From Lumbricus rubellus (taxonomy: Eukaryota; Annelida; Clitellata; Crassiclitellata; Lumbricidae), in assembly GCA_945859605.1 (NCBI GenBank), contig OX243817.1:26158843-26222842 (forward strand): DNA of 64,000 nucleotides. Reading direction: 5' to 3'. The position numbers and the translations under genes were made by a program. Each line of letters starts with the position of its first letter. The stretch's first letter is position 1. Of the stretch, positions 47,701 through 57,089 are shown in pieces. The notes under the pieces are model-generated. The model did no database searches and was not told the origin of the DNA. It saw only the letters and a program-made list of their open reading frames with translations.

Positions 47701-48949
47701 CAAGCGGCTTGATGAATTCGACGTCATTGTTTGTATGTTCGTTTTGCGTTCAATCCTGCGCGTGACAGGACCGGTCTCCAGGATGCTACAGGGCGTAGGC
47801 ACAGATCTCGCAATAGCGTCCACACTGATCGAAGCCTGCATCAACCAGTTTCGTAAATGCAGAGGTTCTGTTGATGACGCATGGGAGAAGGTACTGTCAG
47901 ATGCTAGAGCATTTGCTGCAAAGCATGGTATAGAGCCAAAGTTGCATCAGAAGAGGCAACGCAAGACAAAGAAGATGCCAGGTGAACAGTGTTCGGATGA
48001 GCACGTCGTTGACGATGATCAGGCACTGAAGGTTAATGTTTACATTTGATCCCTTGATACCGTCCTTGTCGCCTTAGAAGATCGGTTTTCAGACGAAAAT
48101 CTCCTTTTTCTAAAGCAGGTACAACTATTCACGCCGAAGAGCTTATCAAAAGGAACTCGAGTCGCAGAGGATGACATTGCTGAATTGTGCGAGTTCTATG
48201 GACTTTCGGCTGTCCAACTTGCCAGAGAGCGAAACGATTTCCTCGATGTGTATTCCGATTTGGAGCAGGTTGTCACAATTGACCACCAAACTCAAACTGC
48301 AAAGCATGACCAGTCTGAGACGATTGCTGTCGCTGATGATGACGACGAATGTGAATGTGACTCAGAAGAACCAGGATCTGATGCCAAATGGATGGAACAA
48401 AGTTTCATCAAACCACTACGTATTGTGCAACAAATTTCGTCGTATCCTCATCTGTCGTCTTTGTACAAAGTGTTATCTACGTTGGCAGTATCGAGTTGCA
48501 GTGCGGAACGGGTGATGAGCCGTATCCGTATCGTCAAGAACAGACTTCGATCAACAATGGTTGACGACTACTTTTCGGCATTGTTGGTTCTCTCAACTGA
48601 GAAAGACATTCTCGACAAAATCGTCATCAACGACATCATCAATCGATTTGCAGCACTGTCTAGACCACTCAGCAAACACCTCATTTATTCATGAACTTTT
48701 AGACTTTTGGTCGACCGTCCACTCTATCGAACTGATGTCCGGACGGTATATTGAATTAAAATTAGATAGGTCTGGATTGTTGCATTTGTAAAAACATCTT
48801 TTTTCACTCCAAGTGTTACCTACGCGCACTTCGCGCAGCAAAAAATTTAAAAATCTAGGCGGGAGGGGGTGTCCCCCTTCCGCACCCACCCCCTTGGGGG
48901 GGAAGGCGCCATGAACTCACTTTTAAGTTGGGGGGGATAGACGCTCCTG
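44715..48949 (+). mobile_element. Autonomous hAT transposon, 4235 bp
   Basis: Terminal inverted repeats CAGGGGCGTCTATCC (left) and CAGGAGCGTCTATCC (right, reverse complement) differ at one position. The left 8-bp target-site duplication CCCATCAT is at 44707-44714. On the right only CCCA (48950-48953) is visible before the assembly gap, and those four bases match. A G/C-run inverted repeat (44792-44812 against 44894-44915) sits just inside the left end. The element encodes a two-exon transposase (45165-48694). Confidence 0.93.
45165..48694 (+). pseudogene. hAT transposase (ZMYM1-like, TTF-DUF4371 type), one in-frame stop
   Basis: Exon 1, 45165-45283, encodes a C2H2-like finger (C-x4-C-x12-H-x5-H) and ends AAG|GTAAAT. 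Exon 2 begins after TTTTCAG at 45910, and the phases match (codon AG|A). The protein then has an acidic Ser/Thr/Asp-rich region, a TTF-type zinc finger around 46480-46680 (SFLHSWFF, SWLSYS, AYCLDCLLFGG), and a DUF4371/RNase H-like core. The core carries LISDGTQDKSKLE (first catalytic Asp) and GQSFDGASNM (second). A C-terminal hAT dimerisation region, SSCSAERVMSRIRIVKNRLR, carries the Glu. A TGA at 48047-48049 interrupts an otherwise open frame of 967 codons. The damage is minimal, so the copy looks recent. Confidence 0.93.
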
Positions 48950-48953
48950 CCCA

Positions 48954-49153
48954 NNNNNNNNNNNNNNNNNNNNNNNNNNNNNNNNNNNNNNNNNNNNNNN
49001 NNNNNNNNNNNNNNNNNNNNNNNNNNNNNNNNNNNNNNNNNNNNNNNNNNNNNNNNNNNNNNNNNNNNNNNNNNNNNNNNNNNNNNNNNNNNNNNNNNNN
49101 NNNNNNNNNNNNNNNNNNNNNNNNNNNNNNNNNNNNNNNNNNNNNNNNNNNNN
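48954..49153. other. Assembly gap (200 N)
   Basis: A run of exactly 200 N, probably a placeholder of unknown true length. It falls between the right end of the hAT element (its duplication is cut after four bases) and the inside of an LTR element whose 5' LTR is not visible. Confidence 0.98.
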
Positions 49154-49387
49154 AAATTTCCGAGAGAGTTGGAATTTGCGTTCATTTTGCGTCGGGTGTT
49201 TCGATATTTCGATAAATTTGTTCCGTGTGAGAAATTTGTGAGGTGAATTTGCCTTAATTTTGTGTCGGGGGTTCGACATTTCGAGAAATTTGTTACGCGT
49301 GGGCGAAAGGATTTTTTCTGCGTAGTTGCGTGTGCGGTAGTACACGATGCAAGTTGTCTTTTGCGTTGGTGTTATTTTCTGAGGAAA

Positions 49388-52306
49388 ATGAAACCTTGGG
49401 AGAATTTAGAGGCGAAACAGGCGAAGCAGTTGGTTTGTAAGGAAAAGAGGAAAATGAGGAAGTTGGAGGAGAAATTGCGTCCATTGGAAAGAAGCATGGC
49501 TGAGGCTTGGATGTTTTCGAAGAGTCTTCGTGAACGTGAACAGAGAGACGGTTTATTTCGTACAAGTGTTTCAATTGAGAAAATTTCAAGTGAAATTTGG
49601 GAGGAAATTGCTCGGGAGAGATTGGCCGAGGAAAATCAATTACGTTCTTTGCAAGCTAAACATAATTCACCAGGGAATGGTAGCAAAAGATGTTTGAAGA
49701 ATTCGAAGGAGTGTCGTAAAATTGGGATATTGAAACATGTGTACGACGATTCTTTTGACGATATAGTTGAATGTGGTTTGTTTGAAGACGTAGGCCTAGG
49801 CTTACATCATGATGATGTCGTTGGAAACGATGTCGTTGAGAATGATGTCTTTGAGGATTTGGTTGAGGATGATTTGGGTCATTTGTTTGATGTGAATGAG
49901 AATGTATGCATGTGGTCTGAAGTTGAAACTGGTGCAGATTTAAGTGAACGTGTGTATGTCGAGGAGTGTACGAATGTTGTCGATGATTTGTCTCTTGCAT
50001 TGAATGACTGGGACGTTGTGGGCGCTGAGGCGTGTGAGCTTGTATCGAGTGTCGATAAACTGAGTGTTGTGTGCGATGAAGCGTGGATAAATGAGTCGAA
50101 TGTTTCTGTCGTTGAACATGCGTCGTCTGAAATTGAGTTTGCAGAGTTTAATTTGCAGCGGGCTATGAATGAAACTGTTGTTGATGTTGGTTCTCCCGTT
50201 GAGGCCAAAGTACAGTTAAATGTGTGCGATGAGGCATGTGTAAATGTGTTGAATGAGGATAGGCCTATGCAGTCGCATGAAATGGAAAAGGATTGTACGT
50301 TGAGCGTAGTGGAGAGAGCCGTTAAGTTGAAACGAGCGAAGGCATTGTTTTGTAAGAAGCGAATAAAGTTGAGGCAATTGGAGAAATCTCGCTTACAAAA
50401 TAGCTGCAGCGAGGAAATGACAGGTGCGTTGAATGAATCTGTGAGTGATATGTGTTCTCCTGTTGAGATATGTGTACAGTTGGGTATATGTGAGGAGTGT
50501 CACTGGAGAATAAATGGAATGTTTGAAGATGCGATGGATTTCTTGAGGACAGTGGATACGGAAATTGATGTAGCTGGTACTCAGTTTGAATTTGTGTCGC
50601 ATGAGTTAAAGTTCGTATGGGTGAGAAGGTTTTTTCCTAAACACTTGCATCGGAGGTGTGTGAATGTGGTATACAAATTGAAAGATAACCGAACTTGGAT
50701 GACAGAATATATATCTATCAGATTGTTGGCTGAAATTGGTTGTTTACGGATGAATGACTTTGTTGACAACGTCGTTGCATGGTTGCATAGAGACTTGACT
50801 TGTGAGGATGCGGTGAAACTGTTCGTGAGTTGTACGACTGCAACCAAGAACATTTCTGAAGCGAATGCGAATGTTGTCTCTACTTTAGTTGAGGAGTCGC
50901 TTGGTTGTACGAGTGTTGTTCGATGGCATGATTGTGTGCAAGGACGTTTGTCTATTGAGTCGATGATGACAACCGTTGTCTATGAGCCATCTTATGTTAA
51001 GAATTGTTGGTGCTGCACTATTTCGACTGTTGTACGGTTGTGCATAACTGTTGCGTTGGTTGAAAGGTTTGTGGAAGTGCAGAAGTTCGTAGTGTTGACT
51101 CATTGTTTTCTTGTGCGAGAGGAGTCGAATGACTTTGTGTTGTCTGATGAGTTGTTGTTGATCGACAAGGATGTGAGGTTTACAGTGGATGGAGAGTTGT
51201 TGCACGATAACATTGTTCGTTGGCATGTGTACTTGGCAGTCTTGGTGAGGAATCGTGTGCATGATTGTTCATGTGTTGCGTTTGATTGTAATGCAGGTGC
51301 ATCAGAGTACACTGTTGATTCTTCGAGTATTTCTTGTGATTGGTCTGTTGTATCATCATCTGTTGCCAATGATTATGTGCATGAAGGTTCATGTTTTGAC
51401 TTTGATTTTCCGGTTGCATCGGATGTTGCTGACAATGAGTCGAGAGCTAACGCAAATTGTTGTGTTGTTGCATCAGTTACAGAAGACTGTGTGATTGACG
51501 ATTTCTCTGAGTTTCAGTCTTGTGATTCGAGTGATGTGCCAATTGATGGTATTGCTGTTGTGTCAGAGATTGGTGAAGTCTGTGTGCATGAGTGTACACG
51601 TGTTTCTCTCGAGGTATTTTCTGGTGTCTCTGATGTTGGTGAAGAGGAATTTTGTGGCAATGTTTCTCAGTTGTGTGCGGGAGTTTCTTTGCAGGATGTG
51701 CTTTCGGTGGATGTTGGAGAGTCAATGGTCGGTGATGGTCGTCGACTTCGCCGGTTACGATTGCTACGACCAGCGAGAGATGAGCGCGGTGTTGCTGTCT
51801 GGTGGATGACGTGGGTCGCTCTGGTGTTGTCGGCGCGTGGCACTTCTGTCGTTGGGCAATTGGACGAGTTGCTCAGTGAAGCTTCGCAATGGATTCGGTC
51901 GTTGAGCGTGATGCTCTTTCACGTCGTTGGCTTGTGCTGCTGTGGCTTTGCGGACGTTTGGATGGTGTCGACCATCTTGGTGGCTTCAATGGCCATTCGT
52001 CACGTCGCATTCCTGTATGGTTATGTAGAGTGGCAGGGGCGAAGCCCTGTTGCTCGAGGTAAGCGGTTGGGATGTACGGTAGCCGGTTGGCTATTCTTCA
52101 CGTCGCATTCCTGGAAATTCTGTGATGTGCCCAGAGACATGTTCAAGGACTTGGGCAAAGAATTTTCAAGGACGTTGGTTCCAGAATTGTGTCGAAGGAC
52201 GTTGTTGAACGAACTGTGGAGTTGGATGTTTTGGAACAGTCTGCTTCGAACGTTGCGTTTGAGTTTGTTGATCGGCTTCGTGTGTCGATATGCGTTTGGC
52301 GATTAG
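49388..52306 (+). CDS. Long ORF of an LTR element, family not recognised
   Basis: An uninterrupted frame of 972 codons from the first ATG (49388); the frame is also open upstream to the gap. The N-terminus is a charged coiled coil (AKQLVCKEKRKMRKLEEKL, then EEIARERLAEENQLRSLQAKH). An acidic Asp/Val/Glu stretch follows. A second, related coil (KRAKALFCKKRIKLRQLEKS) lies at about residues 313-332, bracketed by two related SPVE-x2-VQL modules. The middle is rich in Cys, Val and Trp, and the last 150 residues contain hydrophobic stretches. There is no reverse transcriptase, protease, integrase or CCHC knuckle. It lies 212 bp upstream of a polypurine tract and LTR, so it is probably a gag-like or third (env-position) ORF. 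The plus strand is markedly T/G-rich and C-poor. Confidence 0.6.
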   Translation: MKPWENLEAKQAKQLVCKEKRKMRKLEEKLRPLERSMAEAWMFSKSLREREQRDGLFRTSVSIEKISSEIWEEIARERLAEENQLRSLQAKHNSPGNGSKRCLKNSKECRKIGILKHVYDDSFDDIVECGLFEDVGLGLHHDDVVGNDVVENDVFEDLVEDDLGHLFDVNENVCMWSEVETGADLSERVYVEECTNVVDDLSLALNDWDVVGAEACELVSSVDKLSVVCDEAWINESNVSVVEHASSEIEFAEFNLQRAMNETVVDVGSPVEAKVQLNVCDEACVNVLNEDRPMQSHEMEKDCTLSVVERAVKLKRAKALFCKKRIKLRQLEKSRLQNSCSEEMTGALNESVSDMCSPVEICVQLGICEECHWRINGMFEDAMDFLRTVDTEIDVAGTQFEFVSHELKFVWVRRFFPKHLHRRCVNVVYKLKDNRTWMTEYISIRLLAEIGCLRMNDFVDNVVAWLHRDLTCEDAVKLFVSCTTATKNISEANANVVSTLVEESLGCTSVVRWHDCVQGRLSIESMMTTVVYEPSYVKNCWCCTISTVVRLCITVALVERFVEVQKFVVLTHCFLVREESNDFVLSDELLLIDKDVRFTVDGELLHDNIVRWHVYLAVLVRNRVHDCSCVAFDCNAGASEYTVDSSSISCDWSVVSSSVANDYVHEGSCFDFDFPVASDVADNESRANANCCVVASVTEDCVIDDFSEFQSCDSSDVPIDGIAVVSEIGEVCVHECTRVSLEVFSGVSDVGEEEFCGNVSQLCAGVSLQDVLSVDVGESMVGDGRRLRRLRLLRPARDERGVAVWWMTWVALVLSARGTSVVGQLDELLSEASQWIRSLSVMLFHVVGLCCCGFADVWMVSTILVASMAIRHVAFLYGYVEWQGRSPVARGKRLGCTVAGWLFFTSHSWKFCDVPRDMFKDLGKEFSRTLVPELCRRTLLNELWSWMFWNSLLRTLRLSLLIGFVCRYAFGD

Positions 52307-52507
52307 GGTAAAAAATTTGTGTGCATTGTCGAGTGTCTTAAAATTGTAACTATATGTGGACACTTAGCATAGTTTGGGTTTGTGTGGAACTTTGTTGCAG
52401 ATCTGATCTATGAACTGTGCTTTGGGATTTGGTGTAGTTAGTTAAGTAGCATACAGACTTTGGGGTTTCTATACTTCGCCGACCCTTCAGGTCGACTCGT
52501 GCTTTAT
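52307..52507. other. 3' untranslated segment of the LTR element
   Basis: Non-coding sequence between the ORF stop and the polypurine tract, with no recognisable motif apart from T/G richness. Confidence 0.5.
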
Positions 52508-52516
52508 GAGGGGGGG
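52508..52516 (+). promoter_or_regulatory. Polypurine tract of LTR element
   Basis: GAGGGGGGG lies two bases before the TGTTAGACAC start of the LTR, in the position of a plus-strand primer for reverse transcription. Confidence 0.75.
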
Positions 52517-52518
52517 TA

Positions 52519-52999
52519 TGTTAGACACTCGTGTCTCTAACACTTTATGCTGCTATTACTAGACATGACTTGACCAGCTGTGCGTTTGCTGTGCGTGTAA
52601 AGGAGTGTCATGCGCGCGTGAACATTAGTCTACTTGCGATGACTATAAATAAGATTAACTCATGTGATAGTGAGGACACCGTTTGTCGTGAGTGCTTTGC
52701 TTTGGACCGGGTGGTCGTTGGGTCGTTTGGTGTGTGAGGACACCGTTTGGTTCGCTTGGTGGTCCGCTGGACGCCGTTGGTTCTTCCTTGCTGGATGTTC
52801 GTTTTGGACCCGTCGTCCGTTTGGTCGTGTGTTGCTCGCCTGCTTGGTGGTTCTACGCGCTGCTTGTAACGGTATGACTCTAGTTAAGACCTTAGTTAAG
52901 TGCTTTTCGCCTGTACATACTGCTCTTGTTATTAAACTCGTATGTTATTTCAACCCGGGGCCTTACTTTCATTCTATCATCTCCTAGACGAACGTAACA
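52519..52999 (+). repeat. 3' LTR, 481 bp
   Basis: Starts TGTTA and ends TAACA, a perfect 5-bp inverted terminus as in Gypsy- or BEL-type LTRs. It contains a TATA box (TATAAAT, 52644-52650), an ATTAAA polyadenylation-like signal (52931-52936), and a direct repeat GTGAGGACACCGTTTG at 52670-52685 and 52734-52749. The matching 5' LTR is not in the window, so identity between LTRs and the 5-bp target duplication cannot be checked. Confidence 0.78.
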
Positions 53000-53515
53000 A
53001 TATATATATACATACATGGCTAAAAGTGTAAAAAAGTAAGTGCCTGTATGGCCCTTACTTTTTCAAATTTTAAAGAAGTGCCAGGGCCCCCTTACATTTT
53101 CAGGTGTGCTGGCCAAATAAGGGGCAGGACGGCATATAGATTTGATAAAAGTGCCAGGAGAGGGCACCAAGGATGATGACAATGACAGCATAATAAAATG
53201 ATAATAGAAACGAAAGAGTATAGGCTATGTGCGTCAGCACCAATCTGTCAAGGATCATGGATGTGACATGGCAAGTGGTTTGACTTAGCCAGGCATTATT
53301 ATTATTTTTTATATGATCTACAGCCATGTTTTACATGTAGGCGATAATGATATTTCAAATATAATATTGTACATTATTATTGTTTATTATTTTTTTTTAA
53401 ATATTATTTTTTAGCAATGTGTTTGTATAGAATCTTGGAGACCAAGTTCCGAACATCAATAAATATTCAGCGCCGATCTTCTTCTGTCACCAGCGTGTAA
53501 ATATATATATATATA
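53000..53515. other. Gene-free stretch
   Basis: No gene or repeat is recognised beyond short AT runs at the LTR edge and near 53502-53514. Confidence 0.4.
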
Positions 53516-54142
53516 CACGGTGAACGGAAAAGCCCAACCTCTCCTATTGCTGCGATAATTTGTGTAGGCCTAATAATTCGCATATTTTAATAAACTTTGG
53601 AGATAATTCAGCTTAAAGGACAAGAATCAGACAAATATGATTTGTTAGTTATAATGTGTGTTTAAAATATCCTCCTTCGGCCTAAAAATACGCACATACA
53701 CGCTCGGCACTGACTAGTTGCTGAATAAATTACAGCTTGATCAGATTCGCCCCGTGCCTATCATACGCTGACACAGTTCTCCGACATCACGTGCCTTTTC
53801 TTGTAAACTTTTTCTTGCATCACGACCAGATTTTATAGTCCACGGGTCTAAGCTATTTGAAATGAATAAAGTTTGCAGGATAGCGCATCAATCAATGCAT
53901 CATCAACTGCCTTGGTCGCTCAAGCCGTGCCTGCTTGTTGGCCTCCGGTAGTTCAGTCGCTATATACGCTCCTTGAAACATTTTAAATGACTTCAAGTTT
54001 TCGCTGGAATAGAGTACAATTATAAAGACGAGTTAAGTTTATAGTTGGGAATAAAATAGTTTTATTCTCAATAATATTTTTACGTGTTTGGTGTTAATTT
54101 CTTTACGTATTGTAGAGGTTCGGTTTTTTTCCGTTCACCGTG
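53516..54142. mobile_element. Mariner/Tc1-like MITE, 627 bp
   Basis: Inverted ends CACGGTGAACGGAAAA, followed by CC-AACCTCT on the left and by ACC-GAACCTCT on the right (reverse complement), each flanked by TA (53514-53515 and 54143-54144). No intact transposase is present. Confidence 0.82.
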
Positions 54143-54529
54143 TATACACACACGTATATATAATATTATATATATATATATTTCTTCCCTTTAACATTCT
54201 TTATCCGATCCTCATCACCGATGCTTTCATCATCTATATGACTGATGGTCGTATTTCCGGCAACTTCATCCTCAATTTTCGCCATGCATACATTGCATAG
54301 CCTATCATGCTTCTGCTGGTGAAATTCCCAATGTGAAGAAGATATTAAAAATTCGAAAGAATTTTTTCAGGGTAGCAGGTCATCAGGCAGGTCAAGAGGG
54401 AAATATGCAGGTCAAAAATAATGCTCTATATGCCGCGACATATTATGGTGGTGGCGCTACTGGGTCTATCATAAAAAAACTTTCACGTTTGCGGCAGCAC
54501 ATTATACTTTGCATTGACTGACCCATTTG
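54143..54529. other. Gene-free stretch
   Basis: AT-rich with no recognisable gene. Confidence 0.4.
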
Positions 54530-54768
54530 GGGGCGCGGTGGTGTAGTGGTGGGGTCGGTGCCGTGGAGCCAGAGTTTCCAGGTTCGAATCAATCTCAAAC
54601 CGCTGCGTATACAGGGACCTTGAGCAAGTCCTTCACACGCAATTGCTCGGGCGCTTCGGCGTGAAACTCCGATGCAGTGCCCGCGCTGTAGTCGGGAGCG
54701 TTTCTGAGTCGAAAGCTTGAAGTGCATGGCGCAATGGCAAATGCGAGCAATAAATAAATTAATAAAAC
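54530..54768 (+). mobile_element. tRNA-derived SINE (variant tail)
   Basis: Has the A-box-like head GCGGTGGTGTAGTGGTGG, a B-box-like AGGTTCGAATC, the common body CAAGTCCTTCACACGCAATT, and the CGTGAAACTCCGATGCAGTG segment. The tail then changes to CTTGAAGTGCATGGCGCAAT and ends AATAAATAAATTAATAAAA. It stands tail-to-tail with the next SINE. Confidence 0.88.
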
Positions 54769-54783
54769 ACTTTAACGTTCGCG

Positions 54784-55017
54784 GTTTGTTTGTTTGTATG
54801 TGCACTTTACTCGTTATAGGCCTAGCGCCCCTTCAAGCTCTCCCTACTCAGAGGCGCTACTGAATGCAGAGCGGACACTGCATCAGAGTTTCACGCCGAA
54901 GCGCTGAGCAATTGTTAGTGAAGGACTTGCCCAAGGTCCTTACGCGGCGTAGTGGATTCGAACCTCGAACCTTCCGGCTCCAAGGCAACGACGCCACCAC
55001 TACACCACCGCGGCCCA
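54784..55017 (-). mobile_element. tRNA-derived SINE (most complete copy)
   Basis: On the minus strand it reads GGCCGCGGTGGTGTAGTGG, GTTGCCTTGGAGCCGGAAGG, the B box GAGGTTCGAATCC, then the common body and tail ending ACATACAAACAAACAAAC. Both A and B boxes are present. The copy ends 66 bp upstream of the lectin exon. Confidence 0.9.
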
Positions 55018-55083
55018 CGGTGTAGTCTATAGATGCTTTGCATTGAATCCGTTTTCGATTGCACATGGTGTCTTATCTTTCAG

Positions 55084-55365
55084 GAAGTGTCGAGTACTGC
55101 CAGTTCGAATCCTTCAATGCCACGTGTCCCGTCGGTCACGTGGTCGTCGTCGAGCATGCCAGCTACGGTCGGCTGCAGATGGGCAGGTGCGTGACACGTG
55201 ACTACGGATACCTGGGATGCTCGGTGAGCGTCGTCCACATCCTCGACCGGTTCTGCTCCGGTCGTCAGTCGTGCGACTACGGTGTGCCACGCCTCAGAGA
55301 ACTCGTCCAACCGTGTCCGAAAGATCTCATGGCCTACCTCGACGCGTCCTACAGCTGCATCAACG
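55084..55365 (+). CDS. SUEL-type (galactose/rhamnose-binding) lectin domain exon
   Basis: A 94-codon exon between acceptor TTATCTTTCAG (ending 55083) and donor G|GTAGGC (55366), phase 1 at both ends, as usual for shuffled extracellular modules. It encodes a complete SUEL/Gal_Lectin domain: eight cysteines, the HASYGRLQMGRC segment with the family YGR motif, SVVHILDRFCSGRQSC, and an end QPCPKDLMAYLDASYSC that matches the usual DPCPGTxKYLxVxYxC. Such domains bind L-rhamnose or D-galactose and occur in egg lectins, latrophilins and EVA1. The other exons of the gene were not identified with confidence; 36362-36497 is a phase-compatible candidate. Confidence 0.92.
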
Positions 55366-55846
55366 GTAGGCATACGTCATCGATCCTATAGGGAGGGACT
55401 CATTGGTAGATTACTTGTAATGTAACTAGTCGTTTCTATAGCGCCGTTCACACCCATGGTCATTCGGAAGCGCTTCTAGTGCGAGTGCTCCGCTGCATGC
55501 ATGCATGGTTGTCATCGTATCACGCTAACCACTAGAGTCTAGTGACTAGACTACAGTGCAACTCCGAGCTAATGTAGGCCTATATATTTTTAAGCAAAAA
55601 CAATTGAAGAAGAATGCATTGTACACAGAGAAAATAAAACTCAGACTCAGTTATGCATGTATACGCGTTCAGATGACAAACTGCTGAGGCTGTTCGCAGT
55701 TTCTCCATTCTTCTATGTGTCTGTGTCTCTTTCTTTATCGTTCTGCATGCCTCTGTCTTTATCTGTATCTTTGGTCTGTTTCTGCCATTGTATAGGCCTA
55801 ACCTATTCGTCGACGAATGCATCTTTAGCTCTTGCTGCAGTCTGCT

Positions 55847-55887
<41 letters not shown>

Positions 55888-56187
55888 ATACGGCTGTCTC
55901 TTCATCTGTCTATATATACTTGTTCTTTGCACCGCTGTCTCTGCTTCTTCCTTCACCTCTGCTCATAAAACATCCACGGCTTATTGGCCTCTGCATATAT
56001 GACGTTGTCTGTCTGTGTGTGTCTGTCTCTGTATGTGTCTCTGCGTGTATGTGTGCCTGTCTCTATGTCTGCATGCGTGTCTGTACATCTGTGTATATAT
56101 CTTTCCACTTTGCTCTTCGGAGATCATCCTCAAACTGCCTCCGTTGTTTATCTCAGGCGATATATATATATAATATTTATATATGTA

Positions 56188-56233
<46 letters not shown>

Positions 56234-56929
56234 TGTCACTCCTGAGGCTGCTGATCATCGTGTCATGCGTGACCCTTCGATTCGGCGAATGACAGCCGTT
56301 CCCCCAACCCACCCCACACCCCACCCCACCCTCGCCTCGGAGGCAGAGCGCGTCTATAGGATTCACGGCTGGAGGCAAGAGGAGTGGCCCTTCTGGAACC
56401 ATCAACCGCGACCTCTGCAGTCAAAGCCCGGCATAGATGGCAGCTGTTCGAGGCGGCGCTATATAAATAGAGGGCCCGGCCTTAAAGACTCATAAATAGA
56501 ATCATCTGTGGATGCACAACGACGATGTCTATACGAAGGCCCATCGCATGATCATACACAGGGTGGCTCAATAAAAAATGTCCCACCAGCAAAAATGCAA
56601 TTTCTCCGCAACCAATTGAGATCATTCTATGAAAATAACAGGATTTGTAGAGGAGAGATTTTGCAACAATCTCTGAAAATCTCAAAAATGAATTTGCATT
56701 ATTTCAAAAGTTACAGCTGTGTAAAAATATTTTCCTTTTTCAAATATCCGCAGAATCACGTTCCAATACATGTGATTTCTTCACGATTTTTTTGCAAAAT
56801 TGAAACACACAAAATGATGATGTCATTCATTTTCTTTAAATTCGTAGTTAAGATTTGATGTGTATTAATGGAATAATATAATCTGTGGACTTCACATGAT
56901 ATCTACGCTTATCGTAATTAACCTGTCTA
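55366..56929. other. Gene-free stretch downstream of the lectin exon
   Basis: Holds (CTGT)n at about 55850-55885, an imperfect CTGT/GT run to about 56100, and (AT)n at 56160-56232. A GAGGCGGCGCTATATAAATA LINE-tail-like word is near 56450. A CAGGGTGGCTCAATAAAAAA word at 56559 resembles a mariner-type terminus with no partner found. No further lectin exon is recognised. Confidence 0.45.
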
Positions 56930-57089
56930 ACATGAGAAAATGTACATAGGTGGCTGGTGGCCCTAACCAGCAGGACTCTTCAGTCCCTTCTGGGTTCCTT
57001 TTGTGACCAAGAGATTTCTTGTTTAGTTTGACGTGGTTATTTTGCATATACTTCTTGGCTCAATAAATTGATTGATTGATTGATTGATA
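56930..57089 (+). mobile_element. LINE 3' tail remnant with (TTGA)n
   Basis: Ends with CTTGGCTCAATAAATTGATT and (TTGA)n repeats at 57066-57088, typical of CR1/L2-type LINE 3' ends. No coding part remains. Confidence 0.5.

Noticed and set aside
49262..49387. Upstream extension of the LTR-element ORF
   Set aside because: It starts with GTG inside imperfect repeats next to the gap. The first ATG is at 49388, although an upstream start in the gap cannot be excluded.
56559..56600. CAGGGTGGCTCAATAAAAAA mariner-like terminus
   Set aside because: It resembles the end at 39934, but no inverted partner or second TA flank was found.
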